A stretch of DNA of 8,192 bases from CBDCUC01 sp965222485 (GCA_965222485.1 CBDCUC010000033.1:1-8192); one strand, 5' to 3'; shown: positions 1 through 6,797, counted from the stretch's first letter. A program made the numbers and translations. Notes: generated by a model not told the origin, from the sequence alone.

Positions 1-48
1 TTGAGGTTGAAGCGGAAGGTTGCCACTCTCAGCCGCTTGCTTGCCTAA
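1..48 (+). CDS. Possible 3' end of an upstream gene (partial)
   Basis: Frame 1 is open from the window edge and ends at a TAA at 46-48, giving the 15-residue tail LRLKRKVATLSRLLA. It looks like a basic helical C-terminus and lies 32 bases before the thioredoxin-like gene on the same strand, so the two could share a transcript. Such a short open stretch could be chance, and frame 3 is also open to the edge. No function can be given. Confidence 0.25.
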   Translation: MRLKRKVATLSRLLA

Positions 49-80
49 CGCAATCGAGCCGTGCGAAAAAGGAGTGTGAG

Positions 81-539
81 ATGAAGGCTCGGGTCAACCT
101 TGTATTGGTGAGACTTTCCATGCGAAGAGCGTCGACATTCATTCTTGCTGCTTTGGGCGTACTGGTGTGTGCAGCTAGTACGTCGGCGTTTGCCACAACA
201 GCAAACGTGACCTTTCATTTCTATGGTGCAGTCGATTGCGGGCCATGTATGGCATTCAAGAAGACCCATCTTCCTCATGTTAAGGAAGAGGCAGAGCGAA
301 CGGGATTTGCCGTTTCGGTCAACATCATAGAACGATCGCGCGACATCGAACGCGCGGGTATTTACGGGGATAGCGATGGAATCTTACGCCTCGCAGCAAA
401 ACAGCTCGATTTCGTCTATCCACCAATATTCTTTGTGTCGCGAAATGGTGTGATCCTAGCGGCCTACCGATCAGATTGGAAAGCTGCGTTGGCGCATGCC
501 CGACGAGAAACTGCACAGGAGCCGCCGTCAAACCGCTGA
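81..539 (+). CDS. Secreted thioredoxin-fold protein with CGPC motif
   Basis: This 152-residue protein probably acts as a periplasmic thiol-disulfide oxidoreductase. Residues 14-38 form a signal peptide: MRRAS, then a hydrophobic core (ILAALGVLVCA) ending in an AFA site. The mature part has a β-strand (VTFHFYG), then the redox motif C53-G-P-C56 at the start of a helix. The segment VYPPIFFVSRNG (112-123) supplies the cis-proline loop and a β-hairpin. This is a minimal thioredoxin fold of about 110 residues, too short for DsbA, and no heme- or DsbD-type partner lies nearby. The ATG at 81 is chosen because AAGGAG sits 7 bases upstream. An ATG at 120 (residue 14) has a weaker GGTGAG site and would give a more usual signal peptide. 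The frame is also open back to the window edge. The gene converges on the next gene with only 8 bases between stop codons. The fold is well supported; the substrate is unknown. Confidence 0.75.
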   Translation: MKARVNLVLVRLSMRRASTFILAALGVLVCAASTSAFATTANVTFHFYGAVDCGPCMAFKKTHLPHVKEEAERTGFAVSVNIIERSRDIERAGIYGDSDGILRLAAKQLDFVYPPIFFVSRNGVILAAYRSDWKAALAHARRETAQEPPSNR

Positions 540-547
540 GTCGTGCT

Positions 548-1054
548 TTAATAGGCGCGTAGCACTTCAACAAAGTCAATTGACTGCCCGTTGCGGAACA
601 GCACGACGCCAGCTGATCCTCCAAAACTGAACCCTGAAGTTCGGCTTCCTGTGCTGTAATTCCGCAGTTCGTCGCCGGGAATCGCCCGTGCCCTCAATCG
701 TCGCCACTCTTGCGTAACGGAGAATGCGCATTCTGTGATGACGCGGTCCAGGGACTCGATCGATCCATCCGGAAAGAGTGGGGTCTCAGTGTCGGAGGCG
801 TGCCCCTCGAGCCTCGGCATGAAAAACAATTGGCCGGGCTCGTGGACCATTTCAAGCGGCGGCCAACTCGTACCACGCTGTCGCTCGGCTGAAAGGTCCG
901 CCCAGAGTTCGGCCAACGCAAGTGCACTTCGGAACAGTTCACCCCCGAGCCTCAAATAGGACGGTGCATGAATCTCAATATGTTCGGTCAGATAGCTATG
1001 TAGCGGGTCCCCATAACCTTTAACCTGTTGAAGGTTCGGCTTCGGCGAGTGCAC
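548..1054 (-). CDS. Hypothetical protein, 3' part of a frameshifted gene
   Basis: This is the C-terminal part (about 168 codons from a GTG at 1054) of a protein I do not recognise. It reads as normal coding sequence: mixed helical segments (LGGELFRSALALAELWADL), then a more polar β-rich tail rich in Gly and Ser. No catalytic motif, membrane segment or signal peptide is visible. The frame is open up to an ATG at 1174, but that stretch is antiparallel noise over the preceding gene, and neither that ATG, the ATG at 1096 nor the GTG at 1054 has a ribosome binding site. The previous reading frame (1020-1274) ends 32 bases inside this one, and the protein sequence flows well across a single +1 shift there (…AEAEP to LQQVKGYGDP…). 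I therefore read the two as halves of one gene of about 240 codons. Two overlapping genes is the alternative. Confidence 0.5.
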   Translation of the reverse strand: MHSPKPNLQQVKGYGDPLHSYLTEHIEIHAPSYLRLGGELFRSALALAELWADLSAERQRGTSWPPLEMVHEPGQLFFMPRLEGHASDTETPLFPDGSIESLDRVITECAFSVTQEWRRLRARAIPGDELRNYSTGSRTSGFSFGGSAGVVLFRNGQSIDFVEVLRAY

Positions 1055-1274
1055 CAAGACCGATGCGGCGGAAAATCTCTTGAATGGGGAAACCATCGGC
1101 CTGGAGCAGGTAAGCCAGTTCCGTAATTTCAAGAATACGATCCTCTGCGGAACCGTCCTTGGCTGCCCAGGCATCCTTGTAAGCCTTTGGCACCTTCGCC
1201 CCCGGTTGAAAAATCGGAAGCCTACGCAAATCGATCATTCGCGACAGTACCGAGATTCTGTTGGCATGGTGCAT
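1020..1274 (-). CDS. Hypothetical protein, 5' part of a frameshifted gene
   Basis: This 84-residue open frame is the likely N-terminal half of the unknown protein continued in 548-1054. It begins MHHANRISVLSRMIDLRRLPIF. An AGGA about 7 bases before the ATG at 1274 makes that start acceptable; the ATG at 1238 (MIDLRRL) is an alternative. The middle (SAEDRILEITELAYLLQADGFPIQEIFRRIGLG) is helical with hydrophobic spacing typical of a folded protein. It ends with a TAA at 1020-1022. The other frame takes over around 1030-1050, where the repeated GCCGAA units would favour an indel. No family is recognised. Upstream, 1275-1490 is gene-free and presumably holds its promoter, though no clear -35/-10 pair stands out. 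Confidence 0.5.
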   Translation of the reverse strand: MHHANRISVLSRMIDLRRLPIFQPGAKVPKAYKDAWAAKDGSAEDRILEITELAYLLQADGFPIQEIFRRIGLGALAEAEPSTG

Positions 1275-1490
1275 GGACTATCCTGGATGGCTGCCTTGAA
1301 GCCATAATACCACCATTGCTAGCGCCTGCGTCCGGCCGGTCGCACCAAATCTCCCACCGTCACTACGAGCTGCGAGATCTGACGCGCTGAGTCGGTTTGG
1401 AACTTTCAACGACTGGGGGCTCGGGCGATTCCTTTATTGGGTCACAGGGATGTCCTCGAACATCTTATCGCCAATCAACATGCCGGAGCA

Positions 1491-2138
1491 TCAACCGGCC
1501 ATGTCTTTCTTGTCCGTCCCTTGCTGCACGATCTGCATCTCACTTGCCGGATACGACCCAATCAACTTACGTGCTTCTTCCGTTGATCCTTCGAGCCATG
1601 CGTCCTGTGCATCTTCGCCCACAAGCATCACAGGCATGCGCGATGGATGGACCGTCGCCACTAGTTTGTTAGGCTTGGTCGTCAAGAATGCATAGGTGTC
1701 GATCTCGATGCTCTCGCCATCCTTCCGTACTGGACCTTTGTAACTGCGCCAGATGCCGGCGAATGCGAACGGGTCTCGCGCTTCATTAAGTGCGAACCAA
1801 TGCCAGACAGCGGGTTTCCGCCCCTTCGGCTCCGAGAATGACGTCACGGGTACAAGACAACGTCGCTCGCGAAACGAGGCGGTCCAAAACCGGCTGTCGA
1901 TCTTGTCGTCCCGGCAGTTCGTGACGCGCTTCGGTGCCTTGCCTTTAAGCAGCAGCACGAAGCCCCAGGACAACGTCACAAGTTCGCGCTCGCCGTCTTC
2001 TGCAAGACGGACGACGGGTGCAGAATTTCCAGGAAATATTGCAGGCTGCGGCTCAATCGCGGTTGCCCGGTTGTGTCCGATCCTGAACAACCGGATCATC
2101 GCTTCTCGGTTGGTCGTATGGGAGTACAGATTACACAT
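1491..2138 (-). CDS. SRAP-domain protein (abasic-site DNA-protein crosslinker, YedK/HMCES family)
   Basis: The 215-residue protein belongs to the SRAP family, which covalently traps abasic sites in single-stranded DNA through the N-terminal cysteine exposed when Met1 is removed. The start is fixed by the family: MCNLYS places Cys2 correctly, and TAGGAG lies 10 bases upstream. The reading frame extends further upstream but that part is not SRAP. Expected active-site residues are visible: Cys2, Asn74 (TNCRDDK), Glu103 (FSEPKG, after RRCLVPV) and His164 (VHPSRMPVML). LSWGF (56-60) matches the conserved tryptophan-glycine strand. The usual NAR and GFYEW are changed to NCR and SFSEP, so this is a divergent branch. 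A LexA-type box 25-39 bases upstream implies induction by DNA damage. It faces a small divergent reading frame across 43 bases. Family assignment is firm; in vivo role is inferred from the family. Confidence 0.93.
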   Translation of the reverse strand: MCNLYSHTTNREAMIRLFRIGHNRATAIEPQPAIFPGNSAPVVRLAEDGERELVTLSWGFVLLLKGKAPKRVTNCRDDKIDSRFWTASFRERRCLVPVTSFSEPKGRKPAVWHWFALNEARDPFAFAGIWRSYKGPVRKDGESIEIDTYAFLTTKPNKLVATVHPSRMPVMLVGEDAQDAWLEGSTEEARKLIGSYPASEMQIVQQGTDKKDMAG

Positions 2139-2162
2139 ATAGCGCTTGCTCCTAGCCCCCAT

Positions 2163-2177
2163 GTTCACATAATGTTC
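2163..2177 (+). promoter_or_regulatory. LexA (SOS) box, GTTC-N7-GTTC
   Basis: The 15 bases read GTTC-ACATAAT-GTTC, an exact match to the direct-repeat LexA operator of Alphaproteobacteria. The box lies in the 43-base gap between the SRAP gene and the small plus-strand frame, 25 bases from the SRAP start and 4 bases from the other ATG, so it could repress both. A chance match is possible, but its place in front of an SRAP gene, a family known for SOS association, argues strongly for function. I found no second copy in the window. Confidence 0.8.
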
Positions 2178-2181
2178 TCCC

Positions 2182-2280
2182 ATGAGCAAGCAGTACGATT
2201 TCGACGATCCCGATGAGGCACTCGCGTTCACCATCGACTTCGCCTTAAAGTCGGCAAAAGCTTCCGCCAAGACAAAGTAA
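2182..2280 (+). CDS. Small divergent reading frame, 32 residues, possibly SOS-controlled
   Basis: This frame encodes an acidic N-terminus and a basic tail (MSKQYDFDDPDEALAFTIDF, then ALKSAKASAKTK). The acidic-then-lysine/alanine pattern and coherent codon choice suggest real coding. However, there is no Shine-Dalgarno sequence, because the LexA box ends 4 bases before the ATG; any message would be leaderless or nearly so. The same frame stays open for 76 more codons beyond the TAA at 2278-2280, so this may be the intact beginning of a gene of about 109 codons interrupted by one stop (CAA to TAA is one change). No family is recognised. Confidence 0.35.
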   Translation: MSKQYDFDDPDEALAFTIDFALKSAKASAKTK

Positions 2281-2511
2281 GGCGGAAACACGCGAATCCA
2301 TCGAGAGCCGTCGGAGGCGAATAGCACGTACAATCGTGGCGGCAATCAAGCGTTCGAACTGGCGCTTCGAAAAGGGGCCGATCGCGTGCGGGCATTCCAC
2401 GAACTGGAAAAGAAAACCCGATACGTGAGGTTCAGAGCACGTAGACTGCCAGACGCACTCAGGTCGAACACGCTCCCTTCTCCCCACACTGATCGTTGGT
2501 TTTTCTCGTGA
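2281..2511 (+). pseudogene. In-frame continuation of the small SOS-box frame after TAA
   Basis: Directly after the TAA at 2278-2280 the same frame runs open to a TGA at 2509-2511. The middle part looks like protein (NQAFELALRKGADRVRAF, then HELEKKTRYVRF), a charged amphipathic helix. The last 25 residues look less like coding sequence. There is no ATG in this piece and no ribosome binding site before its GTG codons, so it is unlikely to be an independent gene. I read it as the lost second half of the preceding frame, or as chance openness. The minus strand here also has open frames without usable starts. Confidence 0.25.
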
Positions 2512-2868
2512 GGCGACCGCTTCCGTGTGCCCGGCACCATGGACAGGTACCCAATAACAATGGCGAAAGCGATCCTTCTCTTTCGATAAGAGTTAGGCAG
2601 CGACACCCCACAAGCATTCATTGGCGGGCATTGTCGTGGCTAAGTGAAGATGTCCGCTGCTGGTGAGAGCAGTCTTTGCAACGCAATATGCCCATGACGC
2701 GACGGGCCATAACCGGCCATGGCCTACTCCGCAATGAGGACACGGATTTTCGTCCGGTTATGGTACTCGCGGAAGTGTTGGAGGAGAGGCGACCGAGCGA
2801 GTTTACCCGTTTCGGACATGCCACTAAACAACAGTGAATTCGTTGGCCAGCGAGCATTGTCGCATTTT
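2512..2868. other. Gene-free stretch with a 10-base inverted repeat
   Basis: No convincing gene lies here. A 47-codon frame at 2694-2837 has no ribosome binding site. A perfect 10-base inverted repeat, CCATAACCGG (2707-2716) and CCGGTTATGG (2754-2763), is separated by 37 bases. The segment around 2650-2670 (ATGTCCGCTGCTGG…) resembles degenerate intergenic repeats that I recall from rhizobial genomes, but this is only a resemblance. No clear terminator follows the caspase gene, which ends at 2869. Confidence 0.4.
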
Positions 2869-4455
2869 CTACTGCAAACGATGCACAAGCGTGAAGTCCT
2901 CGCCACGTGAACCAAAGCGCGCGGATTGCGCTCCACCGACAATGCCGCGACGAGCAACCTCTGCTCGGACTGTTGGATCTTTGACAAGTTTCGGAACAAG
3001 GTTTTGCACGTGCGCGGCCAACTCCAATACCGATATCTCGCCATTGCCGTCGCTGTCTGCATGATAAAGGGCATCGATCAGCGCTGAAGTGAACACACCA
3101 TGACCAAGGTCGGTGAATTCGAGGGCATCCTGCCCTAACCCGGCCGCGGTGAGTACAGGTCGACCAGTTGCTTCATGCAAACGTCCGATGGCGGCATCCG
3201 ATGCCGGGCCGTCAAACCGTGAGCGTGTGTGACCGCTGGTGAGCGCGCCGGACTCACACGTGTCAAGCAGGATCAGCGCTTTTCTGGACCTAATGCGATT
3301 TGCAATCCAATCTTGGAGCTGGAGTTGATCTATGGCACGCGTAGCAAGAGCCTGCGGGTCAGGTCCGCCCTGATAATCCTGCGGAATGAGATAGAACCGA
3401 CCCTCATGAGAGTAGCCATGTGCGGCGGCGAAAAATATGAACGTATCACGTGGATTGATCTTGTCCGCTATCTGGGTGACAACCCGATCAATGTTGGCAG
3501 CGGTCGCGTCCCCGTCAACGACGGTCCTTACGATAACCTTGCGGTATAGGCCCGAACCCGCCTTTTCAAAGGCCTTACCCAGAGCGGTTGCGTCACTTAC
3601 CGCGAGCTTCAATGGCGGGAAACGCACCTTTTTATTCTGTCCGGGCGCATATCCGCCAACGTCCACATAGTTATTGATCCCGATAGCTAGAACGTAGAGG
3701 TTCGGTTTTGTGTTTGGGAAAGACCTTTCCAAAGTCGTTTCGGCACGGGCTGGAGGCGAGGCAATCAGGTTAGATTTATCATAACTGAGAATCTCGACAA
3801 CGTTTTCACCCTCATCAAGCACTAGCGATTCAGTGACTTCATATAGCGGACCGCTCCCCTCCGGCTTTTGCAATACTGCAGCCGTAACTCCATTGATCCG
3901 CCATTCGACTCGACCAACGCCCTTGCCTTGATCGCGAATTATTCCTTTCACGGTCATAATGTCAGATGATGTGCGCGTGGGGACACTTTGTTGATCAATC
4001 AGAACTTTCGGCGGCGGGCCGCTATCGAGAATTTTGTCCAGGTTAATATTTTCCGCCGCATGCGCCACTTCAAGCGTCGGATCTCCTTTCAACGCCTCGC
4101 GCACCAGGTCGGGAGCAAAGAGAGACTGGTGGATCTGTTGAACCGTTGTTACGTTCAACCCGCGAACCAAGCTGATCAGGTCTCCGACGGTGACATTTTT
4201 TTTGGATTGCGCCTGGGTTGACGTAAAGAAACCGACGGGCAGCATCGTTAGTGAGGAACCTGACGGATTAGCTAAACTTGTGCTTACCAGCCGTTTTTCA
4301 CCCACGCTCCAAATTTTCAATGAGCCATCATCAGAACCGGTGTACAATTGCCTGTCTTTCGGCCCCCATCGTACAACTGATACGGCTCCATCGTGACGTC
4401 CTAACACTTCAGGCTTCTTGGGATTCTCAAGATCCCAAATACGAAACAACGCCAT
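2869..4455 (-). CDS. Caspase-like (peptidase C14) protein, C-terminal part of a broken WD40-caspase
   Basis: The 528-residue frame opens in the middle of a WD40 repeat (FRIWDLENPKK), has one complete repeat (residues 20-58, ending SDDGSLKIWSV), a linker, a β-sandwich-like domain (about 160-245) and a caspase fold (about 252-430). The catalytic pair is visible: His346 in FFAAAHGYSHEGRFYLIP and Cys400 in LILLDTCESGAL. Residues 467-478 (DSDGNGEISVLE) match the EF-hand calcium-loop pattern. The family cuts after basic or acidic residues depending on subgroup; specificity cannot be read here. The ATG at 4455 is preceded by AGGAGGGCAAG, a good ribosome binding site, though those bases also encode TGGQD of the upstream repeat. 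The frame overlaps the upstream WD40 frame by 29 bases. Almost certainly this was one protein: deleting one T at 4444-4446 joins them. Without the upstream signal peptide this half would stay in the cytoplasm. Confidence 0.88.
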   Translation of the reverse strand: MALFRIWDLENPKKPEVLGRHDGAVSVVRWGPKDRQLYTGSDDGSLKIWSVGEKRLVSTSLANPSGSSLTMLPVGFFTSTQAQSKKNVTVGDLISLVRGLNVTTVQQIHQSLFAPDLVREALKGDPTLEVAHAAENINLDKILDSGPPPKVLIDQQSVPTRTSSDIMTVKGIIRDQGKGVGRVEWRINGVTAAVLQKPEGSGPLYEVTESLVLDEGENVVEILSYDKSNLIASPPARAETTLERSFPNTKPNLYVLAIGINNYVDVGGYAPGQNKKVRFPPLKLAVSDATALGKAFEKAGSGLYRKVIVRTVVDGDATAANIDRVVTQIADKINPRDTFIFFAAAHGYSHEGRFYLIPQDYQGGPDPQALATRAIDQLQLQDWIANRIRSRKALILLDTCESGALTSGHTRSRFDGPASDAAIGRLHEATGRPVLTAAGLGQDALEFTDLGHGVFTSALIDALYHADSDGNGEISVLELAAHVQNLVPKLVKDPTVRAEVARRGIVGGAQSARFGSRGEDFTLVHRLQ

Positions 4456-6373
4456 CTTGCCCTCCTGTCACCAAGAAGCGGCCGTCGGAGTTGAAGCTTA
4501 AGGAATTTATGAGGCCTATCATATGCTCGCTGGCATCAATCTCACGCTTTACGGTTCCATCGGATAGGCGCCACACCGTTACGTCATCGGCACCTCCCGC
4601 CAGCAGTGTTCCGTCGGGTGAAACATCCAGAGGGACTATGCGTGTCTTGGGGCCGTTGTGGGCAACTGAAGGCTTGAGCGCCTTATGCGTCTGCTCCTGC
4701 GTGTTGTATGTGTTCACATGATCGTTTTCGACCCATATCAATACCTCGGGCGTTGCCGATATCTCCGTTGAGTAAGTCTGGAAACCCGTCCAGTCGAATT
4801 GGAAAACTCCGGGGAGTGATGTATCAAAAAGCTTCCTCGAAACACGCGGCCGCGCACCTAGGGTCTCTTTCAAGCGGCCAGTCTTTGTATTCCAACGCAA
4901 TAGGTCGTCGGTTCCGGCATCCTTCGTGCTGCCGAGCGTGATGATGCTGTCCCCGTCGGAGCTGAGCCAGTATGCCTTAATTTCTTCTGGGCCACCTGCG
5001 ATTGCCGGGCGTGACCCACCCGTTACCAAATCCCAGATTAGGAGTTTGTCACTGCTTAGCCCAACCAGATGTCGACCATCAGGAAGCACCGCCGGCCTGC
5101 GAATCGATGCTGGAAATTGGCGCACATGCTGCCCTGAGCCGGACTCCCACAAGTGAGTGGAATTGCCAAATGTAAGAAGCTGGTTCCGTTCCGGAACAGC
5201 TATCATCTCTCGAATGGGATCTATTGCGCCATTGAAACGGCTGCTTAGCTTTTTGGATGCAAGATTGAATGCAGCAATAGGGATTGAGTCTGATGGCGTC
5301 ATGCCAAGAAACTTGTCACCACCCAGATAAACCTGTGAACCGTCCGGCGAAAACGCGGTCCGTCCAAATGATTGCTGCAGAGAAGCTTCATAGTTCAAGC
5401 GCCCTGTTGCAAGTTCGAATAGTTTCAGGCTTTCTCCGCTGCTCGTCAGCACCGCCAAAGACTTGCCGTCCGGACTAACCGCTGTGTCTTGAGGTTCTCT
5501 TGAATAACCATCGGCGCTTGGCTCCAAGGCGTCAGAAGTCAGCCAATTCTTCAGATCCCCGCTTGATGCGTTCCAAAGTCGAACCACGCCGTCATGTCCT
5601 GTTGAAACACAGAATCGATCATCACGAGAAATGTTGATCCGCTCGGCATCTTCTCTAAACCAGGAAAACCAATGGCCAATTATAGAACGCCTGATGGTTG
5701 ATCTTGCACCCTCCCAGACGCGAGCAAGCATGTGCGTGCCGTTTGGGGTCAGCGTTTTTACAAGCTTTCCAGTAGTTACGTCCTTTACCTCGATTGCTCG
5801 GCTTCCTGTGCCAACAAAAATTCGCCGTCCGTCGGAGGAAAACGCCAGGGCAACATTCCACGGAGAGTGTTTGGGAAGAACTCTGACTATCTTGCCGGAT
5901 ACCAGTTCTTGAATTGCAATGCCGCGAACGTCGTCCTCGAATACGTACCGCGCAAGCAATTTGCCATCGGGTGACACTGCAACAGGGCCATAGGTGTATC
6001 CTTGTTCGCGAATGAGTTGGCCCGTAGCTATCTCATAGATTTGTAGCGCACTTGACGTTCCGACAGCCAAGTATCTGTTATCGGGCGTTGCGTATATTGC
6101 GTCGACACCCAGCGCATCAATGTTCCCGATCGTGCGCATCAAAGTTCCGGTCTCGACATCCCATATTTTGAGGGTTCGGTCGTCGCTTGCGCTGAACAGG
6201 AGTTTGCCATCTGGAGAAACGCTCAAATGCCTAATCTCATTTGAGTGTCCGATCTGCTGAACCACCCGCGTTTGAAACGTCGGTGTTTGCGCAGTTGCGA
6301 AAATGTAGGGCGCATTGATGACAGAAAGAACGGCGGCGATAATCAGCGACGGGATGATCTTTTTTTCAAACAT
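4427..6373 (-). CDS. Secreted WD40 β-propeller protein, N-terminal part of a broken WD40-caspase
   Basis: The 648-residue frame starts with a signal peptide (MFEKKIIPSLIIAAVLSVIN…, cleavage near residue 28, ATA-QTP), so export to the periplasm is expected. The rest is degenerate WD40 repeats: clear examples end in DDRTLKIWDVETG (64-76), HDGVVRLWNASSG (260-272), SSDKLLIWDLVTG (440-452) and ADDVTVWRLSDG (595-606), many with the VSPDGK turn. I count about 12 blades plus a broken one, which with the caspase frame would make about 14, fitting two seven-bladed propellers. Such propellers usually serve as sensor or docking scaffolds for the attached effector, here a caspase. The frame is open up to a TTG at 6649, but the ATG at 6373 is chosen because the signal peptide begins there; its ribosome binding site is weak. 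The last residues (GVVSYLGS) are out of register with the WD40 pattern, marking a frameshift. Confidence 0.85.
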   Translation of the reverse strand: MFEKKIIPSLIIAAVLSVINAPYIFATAQTPTFQTRVVQQIGHSNEIRHLSVSPDGKLLFSASDDRTLKIWDVETGTLMRTIGNIDALGVDAIYATPDNRYLAVGTSSALQIYEIATGQLIREQGYTYGPVAVSPDGKLLARYVFEDDVRGIAIQELVSGKIVRVLPKHSPWNVALAFSSDGRRIFVGTGSRAIEVKDVTTGKLVKTLTPNGTHMLARVWEGARSTIRRSIIGHWFSWFREDAERINISRDDRFCVSTGHDGVVRLWNASSGDLKNWLTSDALEPSADGYSREPQDTAVSPDGKSLAVLTSSGESLKLFELATGRLNYEASLQQSFGRTAFSPDGSQVYLGGDKFLGMTPSDSIPIAAFNLASKKLSSRFNGAIDPIREMIAVPERNQLLTFGNSTHLWESGSGQHVRQFPASIRRPAVLPDGRHLVGLSSDKLLIWDLVTGGSRPAIAGGPEEIKAYWLSSDGDSIITLGSTKDAGTDDLLRWNTKTGRLKETLGARPRVSRKLFDTSLPGVFQFDWTGFQTYSTEISATPEVLIWVENDHVNTYNTQEQTHKALKPSVAHNGPKTRIVPLDVSPDGTLLAGGADDVTVWRLSDGTVKREIDASEHMIGLINSLSFNSDGRFLVTGGQDGVVSYLGS

Positions 6374-6763
6374 GATTTTCAGTCTTTGTGACGCGTTGGG
6401 GGGCTGACACGTGCGGATATGGCCTGTCACCTCCGTGTGGATCCCGACACGGTTGAAGGATAACCGGACGAACCCTGTAGCGGCAAGCTCCGTGGTCACC
6501 CTCTTCTCATTTGGGTCAACAGTTAGCTTCCGCTCCGCACAATCCATGTCCGCTGTTAGAAAACGCGAACATTGCGAGGTGCGCGCCCGGCAATTCACCC
6601 ATGTCCGGAATACTCTGCGGAGCGGTGATTCAGTCTGTCTGTAGATCAACGTTTCACGTTTGAAACCTAGTGGTTTCGTTGTGGAACGTCATTTGCGCAT
6701 TCGCTGACCGCGCCAAATCATATCAGCCATTCATCTAGCCGTGAATATATCCAGATACGAAAG
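6374..6763. other. Gene-free 5' region of the WD40-caspase gene with GTTTC/GAAAC palindromes
   Basis: This stretch should contain the promoter and leader of the WD40-caspase gene. The minus frame stays open to 6649, but that extension looks unlike the secreted protein and has no good start. The notable structure is three alternating half-sites spaced exactly 11 bases apart: GTTTC (6651-6655), GAAAC (6662-6666) and GTTTC (6673-6677). They form two overlapping palindromes, GTTTCA-CGTT-TGAAAC and GAAACC-TAGT-GGTTTC. This spacing suits a dimeric repressor or activator bound on one DNA face. No clear -35/-10 pair is seen. Confidence 0.4.
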
Positions 6764-6789
6764 CCCCCGGCCAACGAATTGGCCGGGGG
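6764..6789 (-). terminator. Intrinsic terminator of the small membrane-protein gene
   Basis: A perfect 11-base-pair stem (CCCCCGGCCAA at 6764-6774 with TTGGCCGGGGG at 6779-6789) closes a CGAA loop. Its upstream arm begins 8 bases after the stop of the gene at 6798-7139. On the minus strand the hairpin is followed by CTTTC, a short U-tract, so it fits termination of that gene. The plus strand has no T run after it. Confidence 0.75.
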
Positions 6790-6797
6790 TCATGAGT

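Noticed and set aside
1434..1481. In-frame tail after the SRAP stop (MLIGDKMFEDIPVTQ)
   Set aside because: The SRAP protein is already complete at its usual length, and the short tail has no ribosome binding site; openness over 18 codons is easily chance.
2139..2345. Upstream extension of the SRAP frame (TTG at 2345)
   Set aside because: SRAP chemistry needs Cys2 right after the initiating Met, and MCNLYS with a ribosome binding site lies at 2138.
2694..2837. 47-codon plus-strand frame
   Set aside because: The sequence is somewhat protein-like, but there is no ribosome binding site and no family; it is too short to support.
4278..4721. 147-codon plus-strand frame opposite the WD40-caspase join
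   Set aside because: It is an antisense shadow of the WD40 and caspase frames, without start signals or protein-like composition.
2869..6373. Reading the WD40-caspase as a phage-defence effector
   Set aside because: The signal peptide implies export, and no recognisable defence partner (nuclease, NTPase, cyclase) lies beside it.
6374..6649. Upstream extension of the WD40 frame (TTG at 6649)
   Set aside because: A signal peptide begins at the internal ATG at 6373; the extension would bury it and does not look like an exported protein.
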